In this document: one piece after another, positions 35,801 through 42,971 of the stretch
How the letters are laid out: the number at the start of each line of letters is the position of its first letter
Position numbering within the stretch: the first letter of the stretch is position 1
Origin: an uncultured Muribaculaceae bacterium
Lineage (GTDB): Bacteria > Bacteroidota > Bacteroidia > Bacteroidales > Muribaculaceae
Assembly: GCA_947386115.1 (NCBI GenBank)
Contig: CANDNO010000010.1
Location: 1-58,836, forward strand
DNA length: 58,836 nucleotides
Direction of reading: 5' to 3'
Translations under genes and position numbers: made by a program
Notes under the pieces: model-generated
Told to the model about the DNA's origin: nothing
The model's database searches: none
The model's input: only the letters and a program-made list of their open reading frames with translations

Positions 35801-36072
35801 GCATGAGCGACCGTTGGATCGAAGATGGTTCATACCTGCGCATCCAGAACATCTCGCTCTCATACAATCTTCCCCAGCGCTGGGCCAAGAAAGCCTTCCT
35901 GCAGTCGGCCAAGATTTATGTCAACGTACAGAACGTTTATACATTTACCAAATACAGCGGCTACGACCCCGAAATCGGTGCATACAACCAGAGCTCACTG
36001 CTCCAGAATATCGACCGCGGTCGTTACCCCACTCCGCGCACTTACACAATCGGATTAAACCTCTCTTTCTAA
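32866..36072 (+). CDS. SusC-family TonB-dependent outer membrane transporter
   Basis: This 1068-residue outer-membrane importer should carry mannan oligosaccharides. A signal peptide ends near AMSMSAQ. It is followed by a carboxypeptidase-regulatory-like domain (VTGNVTDDIGDPLVGVTVIE), the SusC signature DEVVVVGYGTQRKSDITGSV, a plug domain (IRIRGASSLNSSNEPLYIID, DVLKDASACAIYGAAGANGV) and a 22-strand barrel ending in the terminal Phe motif GLNLSF. No STN signalling domain precedes the plug, so it cannot signal through the nearby FecR in the usual way. It pairs with the SusD 20 bases downstream and heads the ten-gene operon. Confidence 0.97.
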   Translation: METSKNMYVRLLLAAFFGVIAMSMSAQTTVTGNVTDDIGDPLVGVTVIEVGKAGGVATDFDGNYSIVVADPNNATLRFSYVGTTTQEIELKGRTTLDVVLKTSSEVLDEVVVVGYGTQRKSDITGSVARLSEEQMRQTIVTNADQMLQGKVAGVQVTQNSGAPGGATSIRIRGASSLNSSNEPLYIIDGIPMNMSGSDIGGFDWAGGSNGQTKVNPLAAIAPSDIVSIDVLKDASACAIYGAAGANGVVMVTTRRGSAGHNNVTYDGYIAWQQTAKRIDMMDLREYARYQQQLYAEGIIGDNNMDPAYRDETLLGRGTDWQDEIFRTAFMQNHQVGLNGGNDKVTYAVSAGWMDQEGIIIGSDFTRFNTRFNIDSNFTSWLKLGGSLAYTRTDEKITLNDGSDGVIMQAMTMVPSVPVRDFEGNWAGPTTVNGSSTWNPVALALDKNNTLLRQRVTGNFYVSADFLKYFTFRAEYAFDASQNQNKAYVPRYKFGLVSNDINQMMQREDHSFYWMQKDYITYHQNFNDKHDVTVMAGFEASKSNWNGTSLIKKNFTTDDIFVIGEDGEFVSNSGWQDAASTASVFARANYSFDNRYLLTATIRRDGSSKFGSKNKWGSFPSVALAWRINQEKFLENAYWLNNLKLRLGYGRVGNSNIDTYRYGAAMQTMLTPNGTAYFPNNLANPNLKWESSEQFNAGLDIAVLQNRLDITVDVYKKQTKDLLMQVFTPGHIASNDWGTIQTPYSNIGKTQNTGIDLQINARPVITKDFNWSSSLTLSHNKNKVVALNDDSQVLYGNVDWYAPFQTVSMFKVGQPMGVFYGYVTDGFFMNEADIVGSATQTGGDKPYANKIDKTSGAWVGDIKFRDLNGDGIINDKDQQVIGDPNPDITFGFTNTFQYKEWELNVGLTGQIGGDVLNWARYKTEGLASIWDNQATSVLDRVQIGKIDPAGGNDISNLQVVGGGKNGIPRFSSLDGNGNNRMSDRWIEDGSYLRIQNISLSYNLPQRWAKKAFLQSAKIYVNVQNVYTFTKYSGYDPEIGAYNQSSLLQNIDRGRYPTPRTYTIGLNLSF

Positions 36073-36092
36073 ACACTTAGCAAATACATTTC

Positions 36093-37775
36093 ATGAAAAA
36101 TATCATAAGCAAAACCGCAATAGCTGCCCTGATGACCGTAAGCCTTGCCTCATGCAATGACTTCCTCACCGTCGACCCGAGCGACAAGCTCGTACAGGAC
36201 ACTTTCTACAATAGTCCCGAGAAGTTGCGCCTCAACACCATGACACTGTATGCAGCCAAAACATGGACTAATTTCACTATGAATTTCCAGTGGAAGACCG
36301 ACATGCTTGCAGGCGACATGTTCTACACCTACGACGCCGAGGGCCAGTGGTTCTTTGGTAGCTACACTCCCGTAAACCAGTATATCAACGAGGGTTGGAA
36401 AGGCATCTACAACGTGATCGCTTTCGCCAACTCGGTTATCAACGACATGCCCGGAAAGTGCACCGGTTCTGTAACCCAGCAGGATATCGACCGCGCCGTT
36501 GCCGAGGCCCGCGCCATCCGCGCATTCTGCTACTACCAGATCGCCGAGCTGTGGCACGACGCTCCTATCATCTTCGACAACTCGAAGAATATCGCCGAGG
36601 GTAACCTTGATGTTCCCCGCAACACACAGAAGAGCATCTATCGCTTCGCTCTCGAGGATGCCGACTTTGCCGTCGAGCACCTTCCCGAGACCGACCCCGA
36701 CAGCTGGCGCGCCAACAAGAACACTGCCCGCGCCATCCGTGCCAAGCTTCTCGTGACCATGGCTTCACACAGCGACTACGGTTATGACCGCGCCGACCTC
36801 TACGCTCGCGCTGCCACCGATGCCGAGGCTGTGATGGAATCACTGCCCTGGATCGAGGATATCGACTTCTCTACTCTCTTTGACGTGGCAAGCAACAACG
36901 GTCCCGAGTCTCTTCTCGCCGTTCAGTGTGGTGTACAGGGCTACGGATTTGGTAACCCCAAGAACGCAGCTTGGAGCCGCAGCTCGCTCATCGCCGACCA
37001 GACATGGGGCGGCGGCAAAGGCCCCACAATATCGCTTCAGAAAAGCTACGACAGCACCGACAAGCGTCGCATGTGGACCTATATGACCAATGGTGACTTC
37101 TATCCCAACCTCGCCAAAGCCCAGGGCGGTTACACCTACAAATATGTAAATCGCGCCGACGACGGTACCGTAACCGAGGAACGTAACGAGATGAATGCCC
37201 ATATCAAGAAATACATCATCGGCAAGGCTGCCGACTGTGACGGCAACGTAGGTATCAACCAGGATGCAGCCAACAATATCTATCTCATACGTCTGGCCGA
37301 CATGTACCTCACCTATGCCGAGGCAATCATGGGAACAGCCAACTCGACAAGCGACAGCCGTGCCCTTACACGCTTCAACGGCATACGCAAGCGCGCCGGT
37401 GTGAGCGAGATGAACTCAATTTCCTATCTTGACATTCTCAAAGAGCGTCGCCGCGAGTTCGCTTTCGAGTCGATCACATGGTTTGACCTCCTGCGCTACA
37501 GCTACCGCGAGGGCAAACAGGCCGCTCTTGAATATATCAATAACGGTTTCGGTACCGGCTACAACCGTTGTGCCCAGTATCTTGCCGTGTATGGCATGGA
37601 CCAGAGCCAGGAAAACGAAGCATCGTCTTACAACATCGTACAGAGCACTGCCGACTATGGCATGTACGACCCCATCATGCTCGACGAGTCGGCCTTCATC
37701 GTTCCTATCCCTGCAGCCGTAAGCACCAGCTCTCCCGCCCTTGCAGGCGACCCGGTAGATTTCTATGGCGAATGA
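36093..37775 (+). CDS. SusD-family nutrient-binding outer membrane lipoprotein
   Basis: This 560-residue lipoprotein forms the lid of the SusC channel and binds glycan at the surface. The lipobox Cys21 lies in SLASCNDFLTVDPSD, the typical SusD start. The RagB/SusD fold is shown by the N-terminal TPR-like helices (AIRAFCYYQIAELWHDAPII, NKNTARAIRAKLLVTMA) and the C-terminal LADMYLTYAEAIMG, RFNGIRKRAGV and LKERRREFAFESITWFDLLR blocks. Twenty bases separate it from susC. Ligand specificity for mannan is inferred from the downstream enzymes. Confidence 0.96.
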   Translation: MKNIISKTAIAALMTVSLASCNDFLTVDPSDKLVQDTFYNSPEKLRLNTMTLYAAKTWTNFTMNFQWKTDMLAGDMFYTYDAEGQWFFGSYTPVNQYINEGWKGIYNVIAFANSVINDMPGKCTGSVTQQDIDRAVAEARAIRAFCYYQIAELWHDAPIIFDNSKNIAEGNLDVPRNTQKSIYRFALEDADFAVEHLPETDPDSWRANKNTARAIRAKLLVTMASHSDYGYDRADLYARAATDAEAVMESLPWIEDIDFSTLFDVASNNGPESLLAVQCGVQGYGFGNPKNAAWSRSSLIADQTWGGGKGPTISLQKSYDSTDKRRMWTYMTNGDFYPNLAKAQGGYTYKYVNRADDGTVTEERNEMNAHIKKYIIGKAADCDGNVGINQDAANNIYLIRLADMYLTYAEAIMGTANSTSDSRALTRFNGIRKRAGVSEMNSISYLDILKERRREFAFESITWFDLLRYSYREGKQAALEYINNGFGTGYNRCAQYLAVYGMDQSQENEASSYNIVQSTADYGMYDPIMLDESAFIVPIPAAVSTSSPALAGDPVDFYGE

Positions 37776-37802
37776 TTTAACCTTAGATTACAGTAAAAAG
37801 TC

Positions 37803-39146
37803 ATGAAAAAATATATAAAGTATTTCGCAATACCGGTTGTAGCAATCACAGCTATGACATCATGTACTGAGACCGATGCCGAGAAGGACAAAGGCAGCAC
37901 TCCGGTCATCAAGTATGCCCGCGACTGTGACCCCGCCAAGGGTGACTCTCTCATCGTTGCGGCAAACCTCGGAGCCAAACTCGCTTTCGTTGGCGACAAT
38001 CTGGGCGACGTGCAGCAAGTATGGTTCAACGACCAGAAAGCCCTGCTCAACCCCACTATGGTTACATCACACACCATTATCATTGATATCCCCAACGTCA
38101 TTCCTACGGCCGTGAACAATACCGCCCGCTTCATCACCTCAACCGGAATCGAAGTAGAGTATCCGTTCACCATTACCGTACCGGCTCCCCGCATCAATAC
38201 GATGAAATGTGAGTATGCCGCTCCCGGCAGTCGCACCACTCTATCAGGCGCTTATTTCGCCGATGATCCCAACCAACCTCTCACTGTAGTGTTTGAGGGC
38301 TCGGGCGAAGAGGCTGAGATTGTAAGCTTCGACCAAGATAATATTACAATCGTGGTTCCCGACGGTGCTGTCGAGGGTCCTATCTCGGTCAAGACTATCT
38401 ATGGCGAAAGCACAACATCGTTCAACTACGCCGATACCCGCGGCATGATGTTTGACTTCGAACGTGACGGCGCTACCGGTCTCGGTCTTGAAAAACGCGG
38501 CTGGAAGGCTCCTAAATTTAAAAATGATAATAATTCGATTACAGGAACTTATATCGAGTTGAGTAATGAGGAATCAACCATGAACAAGGATTCATGGGAT
38601 GACGAACACTACTGTTTCCAGCACTGGTCGGGCGAATGGAGCACCCCTATCTCCTATCCCGAACGTCTCGGTGAACGACTGTTTGACATCGTTGATTTCT
38701 CTGACTTCAAGAACATGAGCCTGAAGTTCGAGATGCGTATCCCGGCCTCCAATCCTTGGCAGCAGTGTGCCATGCAGATTGTATTCTCGGGCGTAGACAA
38801 AACATCCTACAGCGGTGGCGGTACTGATGTATTCGGCAACACTGTAAAAGAATCCAATATGGAATATTTGCAGGATGACAACGGTAAGTCCGACAACAGC
38901 TGGGGACGTGCTCTGTATCGCCCCTGGACTCCCGCCAAGGCATTCGACACAGCCGACGAATGGATCACTGTTACCATACCCCTCACCGACTTTATATACA
39001 ATTCGGTAGGAGGCAAGGCCAAGAAAACTCCCTCGTCGCCCAGCGACTTCGCCAACTTCGAGATATTTGTATGGAATGGCGGTGTTGAAGGTGTTGATTG
39101 CAGCCCTATCATCTGCATCGACAACATACGCGCTGTCAAGAACTAA
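37803..39146 (+). CDS. surface glycan-binding lipoprotein (IPT plus SGBP_B_XBD-like)
   Basis: This 447-residue lipoprotein has a lipobox at Cys21 (AMTSCTETDAEKD). Two IPT/TIG-like Ig domains (about 30-110 and 115-205) act as spacers. They lead to a C-terminal binding domain (about 205-447) with aromatic-rich segments (RGMMFDFERDGATG, HYCFQHWSGEWSTP, SYSGGGTDVFGN, FEIFVWNGGVEGVD) like the xyloglucan/glucan-binding domain of SGBP-B proteins. It would sit on the outer surface and hold mannan for the mannanases. It follows susD by 27 bases. The SGBP role is well supported by position and domain order. Confidence 0.88.
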   Translation: MKKYIKYFAIPVVAITAMTSCTETDAEKDKGSTPVIKYARDCDPAKGDSLIVAANLGAKLAFVGDNLGDVQQVWFNDQKALLNPTMVTSHTIIIDIPNVIPTAVNNTARFITSTGIEVEYPFTITVPAPRINTMKCEYAAPGSRTTLSGAYFADDPNQPLTVVFEGSGEEAEIVSFDQDNITIVVPDGAVEGPISVKTIYGESTTSFNYADTRGMMFDFERDGATGLGLEKRGWKAPKFKNDNNSITGTYIELSNEESTMNKDSWDDEHYCFQHWSGEWSTPISYPERLGERLFDIVDFSDFKNMSLKFEMRIPASNPWQQCAMQIVFSGVDKTSYSGGGTDVFGNTVKESNMEYLQDDNGKSDNSWGRALYRPWTPAKAFDTADEWITVTIPLTDFIYNSVGGKAKKTPSSPSDFANFEIFVWNGGVEGVDCSPIICIDNIRAVKN

Positions 39147-39176
39147 CAATAACCGTTAATGCTAAAAATGACAATC

Positions 39177-41486
39177 ATGAAACGTTTCTTTATACACGCC
39201 ACCGTGATGCTGGGCATGGCCTTGACGGTTACAGCGCTCACATCGTGCGACAATGACGACTTCGACACCAACCAGTATGTGGGTGGTGTAAACCTCAACT
39301 CGTTCGGCCCGAGCCCTGTGGCTCGTGGCGGCGAGCTGCGCTTCCTGGGCAGCGGCATGGACCAGATTACCAAGATAACACTCCCCGGTGCCGGCGATGT
39401 AAGCGACATCGAGGTTATCAACAGTGGTGAAATTCGTATCACCGTTCCCCAGACCGCCGAGCCCGGCAACCTTATTCTGCACCACGCCGGCGGAACCATC
39501 GAGACCAAGACTATTCTTACCTACCTCGAGCCTATCAGCATCGACGAGATCTCACCCCTGCGCGTGAAACCCGGACAGCAGATCGACATCAAGGGCGAAT
39601 ACCTCAACCTCATCAATGAGGTATGCTTCCCCTTCACCGAGGGTATGGACAGCGTCAATGTTTATGTTGACGATTTCCTGAGCCACGACCGCAAAGGCAT
39701 CTCGGTAATCGTACCCCAGGAGGCCATAAGCGGTCTGATAATCCTCAGCGACGCTAAAGAGGTGCCCAATATGATCAAATCGGAGATTGCGATTGAAGTT
39801 GTACTTCCCACGCCCGCTTCGGTTGAAACCATCGCCTCGGCCAAACCCGGACAGAAAGTTACCGTCAAAGGTACCGATTTCGATCTCATCAAGAACATCG
39901 TATCGCCCGAAGGCAACGAGATTGAATATAGCTTCACTCCCGCACAGGATGGCGGTGAGGACGTCGTAGAGTTCAATCTTCCCGACAATATCACCGACGG
40001 TGCTGTATGTGCAGTCACTGCATCGGGTGTAAAAGTAGCTCTCGTGAACCTCGGCATGGCCGAACCTGCCGACTTGGTAGCCACTCCGGGCGAAAACCTG
40101 CGTGACGGCGATGTAGTCACTATCACCGGTGTAAACCTTGACCAGGTAGTATCAGTCTCTCTTCCCAATGTTGAGTCTCCCGTAGAGCCTTCATCGGTAA
40201 GCAACGGTGAGTTGAAGTTCACCTACAACGGCAATGCCCACACAGGCGACGCTGTTCTCAATCTCAAGAGCGGCAAGACTGTCACAATCCATCTGGCATC
40301 GGCTATGCCTGTTCCTACCGGCTTCAACCCCGATCCAGCATCGGCCGGCGGCATGCTCACAATCGTGGGCCGCAACATGGACCTTGCCTCGACTGTTAAA
40401 TTCGAGGGTGTGGAAGAGGTTATAAACGTGACTCATGTATCAGACACCGAGGTTTCGGTCAAGATACCCGCGCTCGCATCGACCGGTAGCCTTACTATCA
40501 CCAAGGCCAATGGCGAAAGCTACGTTGTAGAGAAAGTTAACATCAATGCTCCCGAGTGTGCATTCATCGTCTCGATGGATACCGAGGAGCCCACTGCCGG
40601 TGAGATCATGGCATTCACCATCTCCAACGGCGACAAGCTCACGGGCGTTCAGGTCAACGGAACCGACGTGCAGTTTATCAACAACAACGGCAAGCTCTTT
40701 ATCAACCTTCCCTCTTCATGTGGTTCAGGCACCGTCATCAAGCTCATCTCTTCTAACGGTGACATCGAGTATGTCTACGACGTCATTCCCGCCACACACG
40801 TTGAATCGGTAATCCATGAAGGTCTCTTTGATCTCAAGAACTGGGATTCAGGCGGTCTTCGACTCTACAAAGAGTCATTCCAGGGTGTACCTGCAGGTGC
40901 TAAACTCGTATTCTACCTGACGGCTGCCGAGGACGCTCAGATACAGCTCAACGATGCCAAATGGGGCGACTTCGCCTACATCGACATCCCCGCAGGCGCC
41001 ACGACTGCTGAATATGAACTCACTGCCGATGCTCTCAACCGCATTCTCACCACCGCCGACGGCTGGAGCGAGACTGCAATCGTCATCAACGGTAAGGTCG
41101 CTATCATAAGCAAGATTGCTATTGTGTATGAGAACCCGTCAGAAACTACCATCTGGGAGAATTCATGGGCATCCGGCGCCTGGGGCGGCAATCAGGATCT
41201 CGCCTGGGGCGGCTATGACTGGAGCACAGTCAAAGCAGGATCAATGCTGAGACTCTATGTTACTCCCGGTGTTGCAGATCCCAACGAAGACTGGTGGTGC
41301 GTGGCTCTGCGTCACGGCGACGGCTGGGGTATGTTACCCGCTCCTTGTCCCGACCAGTGGGGCAAGCCCGTAAGCGGAGTAGTAGAACTTGAGCTCACAC
41401 AAGGCATCCTTGATGATCTTATCGCCAACGCGGGTCTCGTAATTACCGGTGCCGACTATACCTTGACCAAAGTGACAATCGAATAA
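39177..41486 (+). CDS. large multi-IPT surface glycan-binding lipoprotein
   Basis: This is a 769-residue lipoprotein counted from the ATG at 39177; two earlier in-frame ATGs (39159, 39168) would only lengthen the signal peptide. The lipobox Cys24 lies in TALTSCDNDD. At least five IPT/TIG-like repeats of about 80 residues follow, each opening with a P...G..L.I.G pattern (for example PARVKP-, SAKPGQKVTVKG- and ASAGGMLTIVG-type segments). Two tandem jelly-roll modules then run from LFDLKNWDSGG and TIWENSWASGAWGGN, the second rich in Trp (EDWWCVALRHGDGWG). It probably projects far from the membrane and binds mannan at its tip. No enzyme motif is seen. Confidence 0.82.
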   Translation: MKRFFIHATVMLGMALTVTALTSCDNDDFDTNQYVGGVNLNSFGPSPVARGGELRFLGSGMDQITKITLPGAGDVSDIEVINSGEIRITVPQTAEPGNLILHHAGGTIETKTILTYLEPISIDEISPLRVKPGQQIDIKGEYLNLINEVCFPFTEGMDSVNVYVDDFLSHDRKGISVIVPQEAISGLIILSDAKEVPNMIKSEIAIEVVLPTPASVETIASAKPGQKVTVKGTDFDLIKNIVSPEGNEIEYSFTPAQDGGEDVVEFNLPDNITDGAVCAVTASGVKVALVNLGMAEPADLVATPGENLRDGDVVTITGVNLDQVVSVSLPNVESPVEPSSVSNGELKFTYNGNAHTGDAVLNLKSGKTVTIHLASAMPVPTGFNPDPASAGGMLTIVGRNMDLASTVKFEGVEEVINVTHVSDTEVSVKIPALASTGSLTITKANGESYVVEKVNINAPECAFIVSMDTEEPTAGEIMAFTISNGDKLTGVQVNGTDVQFINNNGKLFINLPSSCGSGTVIKLISSNGDIEYVYDVIPATHVESVIHEGLFDLKNWDSGGLRLYKESFQGVPAGAKLVFYLTAAEDAQIQLNDAKWGDFAYIDIPAGATTAEYELTADALNRILTTADGWSETAIVINGKVAIISKIAIVYENPSETTIWENSWASGAWGGNQDLAWGGYDWSTVKAGSMLRLYVTPGVADPNEDWWCVALRHGDGWGMLPAPCPDQWGKPVSGVVELELTQGILDDLIANAGLVITGADYTLTKVTIE

Positions 41487-41498
41487 TCCAATACTGAC

Positions 41499-42965
41499 AT
41501 GAAACTGAAATTCAAAAATATACTTTCTATCGGACTCCTGGCAACTGCTTTTACATGGACTTCATGTAACGATGACCACGAGGTTGACTGGGTACTTTCA
41601 CAGCCCTCCGATGTAGAGTTTGTATCGTCATCGATAAATGACGGAGATGTAAAATCTCCCGTGAACACTGTTGTTGAACTCACCTATTCGACTCCTATAT
41701 CGTTCAATTCAGTAGTTCCCGTGACACTCAACGGCGAAACCCTCTCGATCAAGGCCGACAAGGATACTAAACTCGACTCTATTCGTGTTGATGGCAACCG
41801 ACTTATCATCATGTTGCCTAAGCTGAAAGGCCTCACCGAGTATAATCTGTTCGTTGACTCGCGCGTTGTAGCCGGTGTAGGAACAAAGACTTTCGCCCCC
41901 GAGGTCAATATCAATTTCACGACAACCACGTTTGATGTGGAGATAGCCCGCCCGATCAATCCCAACGCCACCGCTACTACCGTCAAGGTATATGACTTCC
42001 TTGTCAAGAACGCAGGCAAGACCATCCTCTCGGGTGGCATGGCCAACGTGAACAACAACAATGACTTCACAGGCTGGATCAAATCGGTTACCCGGAAAGA
42101 TGTAGCCATCACCGGCTACGACTTCATCCACCTGCCCGAGTCGGGACAGAACTGGATCAACTACAGCGACATCACTCCCGCCACCGACCAGTGGAACGCC
42201 GGAGGCCTCGTGAGCTACATGTGGCACTGGCGCGTCCCCACCGACGAGCAGGCATGGAAAGACAAGGATGTCAACCGCTACGGTTGCCGCACTCCCGGCG
42301 AGGATGTCGACGGTCCCACCAATTTTAATATCGAGAATGCTGTCGTTGAAGGCACATGGGAACACGACTTCATTATCGAGGATATCGCTAAAGTTGCCGA
42401 AGTTCTCAAACAGCTGCAGGACAAAGACATTCCTGTGATTTGGCGTCCTCTCCACGAGGCTGCAGGCGACTATGAGTACAAGAACCCCTGGTTCTGGTGG
42501 GGCAACAAAGGCGGCGAGGCCACCAAAAAGCTTTGGCGCCTGATGTATGACCAGCTCGTGAACGTTCACGGCTGCAACAACCTCATCTGGGTTTGGACTG
42601 CACAGTACAAGAAAGGCTACGAGGCCGAGATGGCTGCCGACTACCCCGGCAACGATGTTGTCGACATCATCGGCACCGACATCTATGCCGATAACGACAA
42701 TTCACAGGTCGAGGCCTACCGTGCTCTTTACAACCTCGGAAAGGGTGAGAAACTTGCCACCATCTCTGAGACAGGTCTTGTTCAGAATCCCGACAAGTGT
42801 ATGGCCGACGGTGCCAACTGGTCTTGGTTCAACATCTGGTACACCTACGACCAGCACAAATCGGACAGCGATACCGACGGCTTCGGCAACACAATCTCGT
42901 CATTAACCAATGTCCTTAACAGCGCATACGTCACCAACCGTGACGGTCTGCCCTCATTCAAGTAA
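41499..42965 (+). CDS. GH26 endo-beta-1,4-mannanase lipoprotein with Ig-like N domain
   Basis: This 488-residue lipoprotein has Cys23 in the lipobox FTWTSCNDD. Residues about 30-145 form a Big_5/Ig-like domain (VNTVVELTYSTPISFNSVVP, LTEYNLFVDSRVVAG). The GH26 barrel follows with SYMWHWRVP, acid/base Glu320 in WRPLHEAAG, PWFWWGNKGG and nucleophile Glu424 in ISETG. The acidic residues after the lipid anchor (CNDDHEVD) and the spacer domain suggest display at the cell surface, where it would open the polymer for SusC/D. It is the first enzyme after the binding proteins in the operon. GH26 is certain; surface location is inferred. Confidence 0.93.
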   Translation: MKLKFKNILSIGLLATAFTWTSCNDDHEVDWVLSQPSDVEFVSSSINDGDVKSPVNTVVELTYSTPISFNSVVPVTLNGETLSIKADKDTKLDSIRVDGNRLIIMLPKLKGLTEYNLFVDSRVVAGVGTKTFAPEVNINFTTTTFDVEIARPINPNATATTVKVYDFLVKNAGKTILSGGMANVNNNNDFTGWIKSVTRKDVAITGYDFIHLPESGQNWINYSDITPATDQWNAGGLVSYMWHWRVPTDEQAWKDKDVNRYGCRTPGEDVDGPTNFNIENAVVEGTWEHDFIIEDIAKVAEVLKQLQDKDIPVIWRPLHEAAGDYEYKNPWFWWGNKGGEATKKLWRLMYDQLVNVHGCNNLIWVWTAQYKKGYEAEMAADYPGNDVVDIIGTDIYADNDNSQVEAYRALYNLGKGEKLATISETGLVQNPDKCMADGANWSWFNIWYTYDQHKSDSDTDGFGNTISSLTNVLNSAYVTNRDGLPSFK

Positions 42966-42971
42966 TAAATA

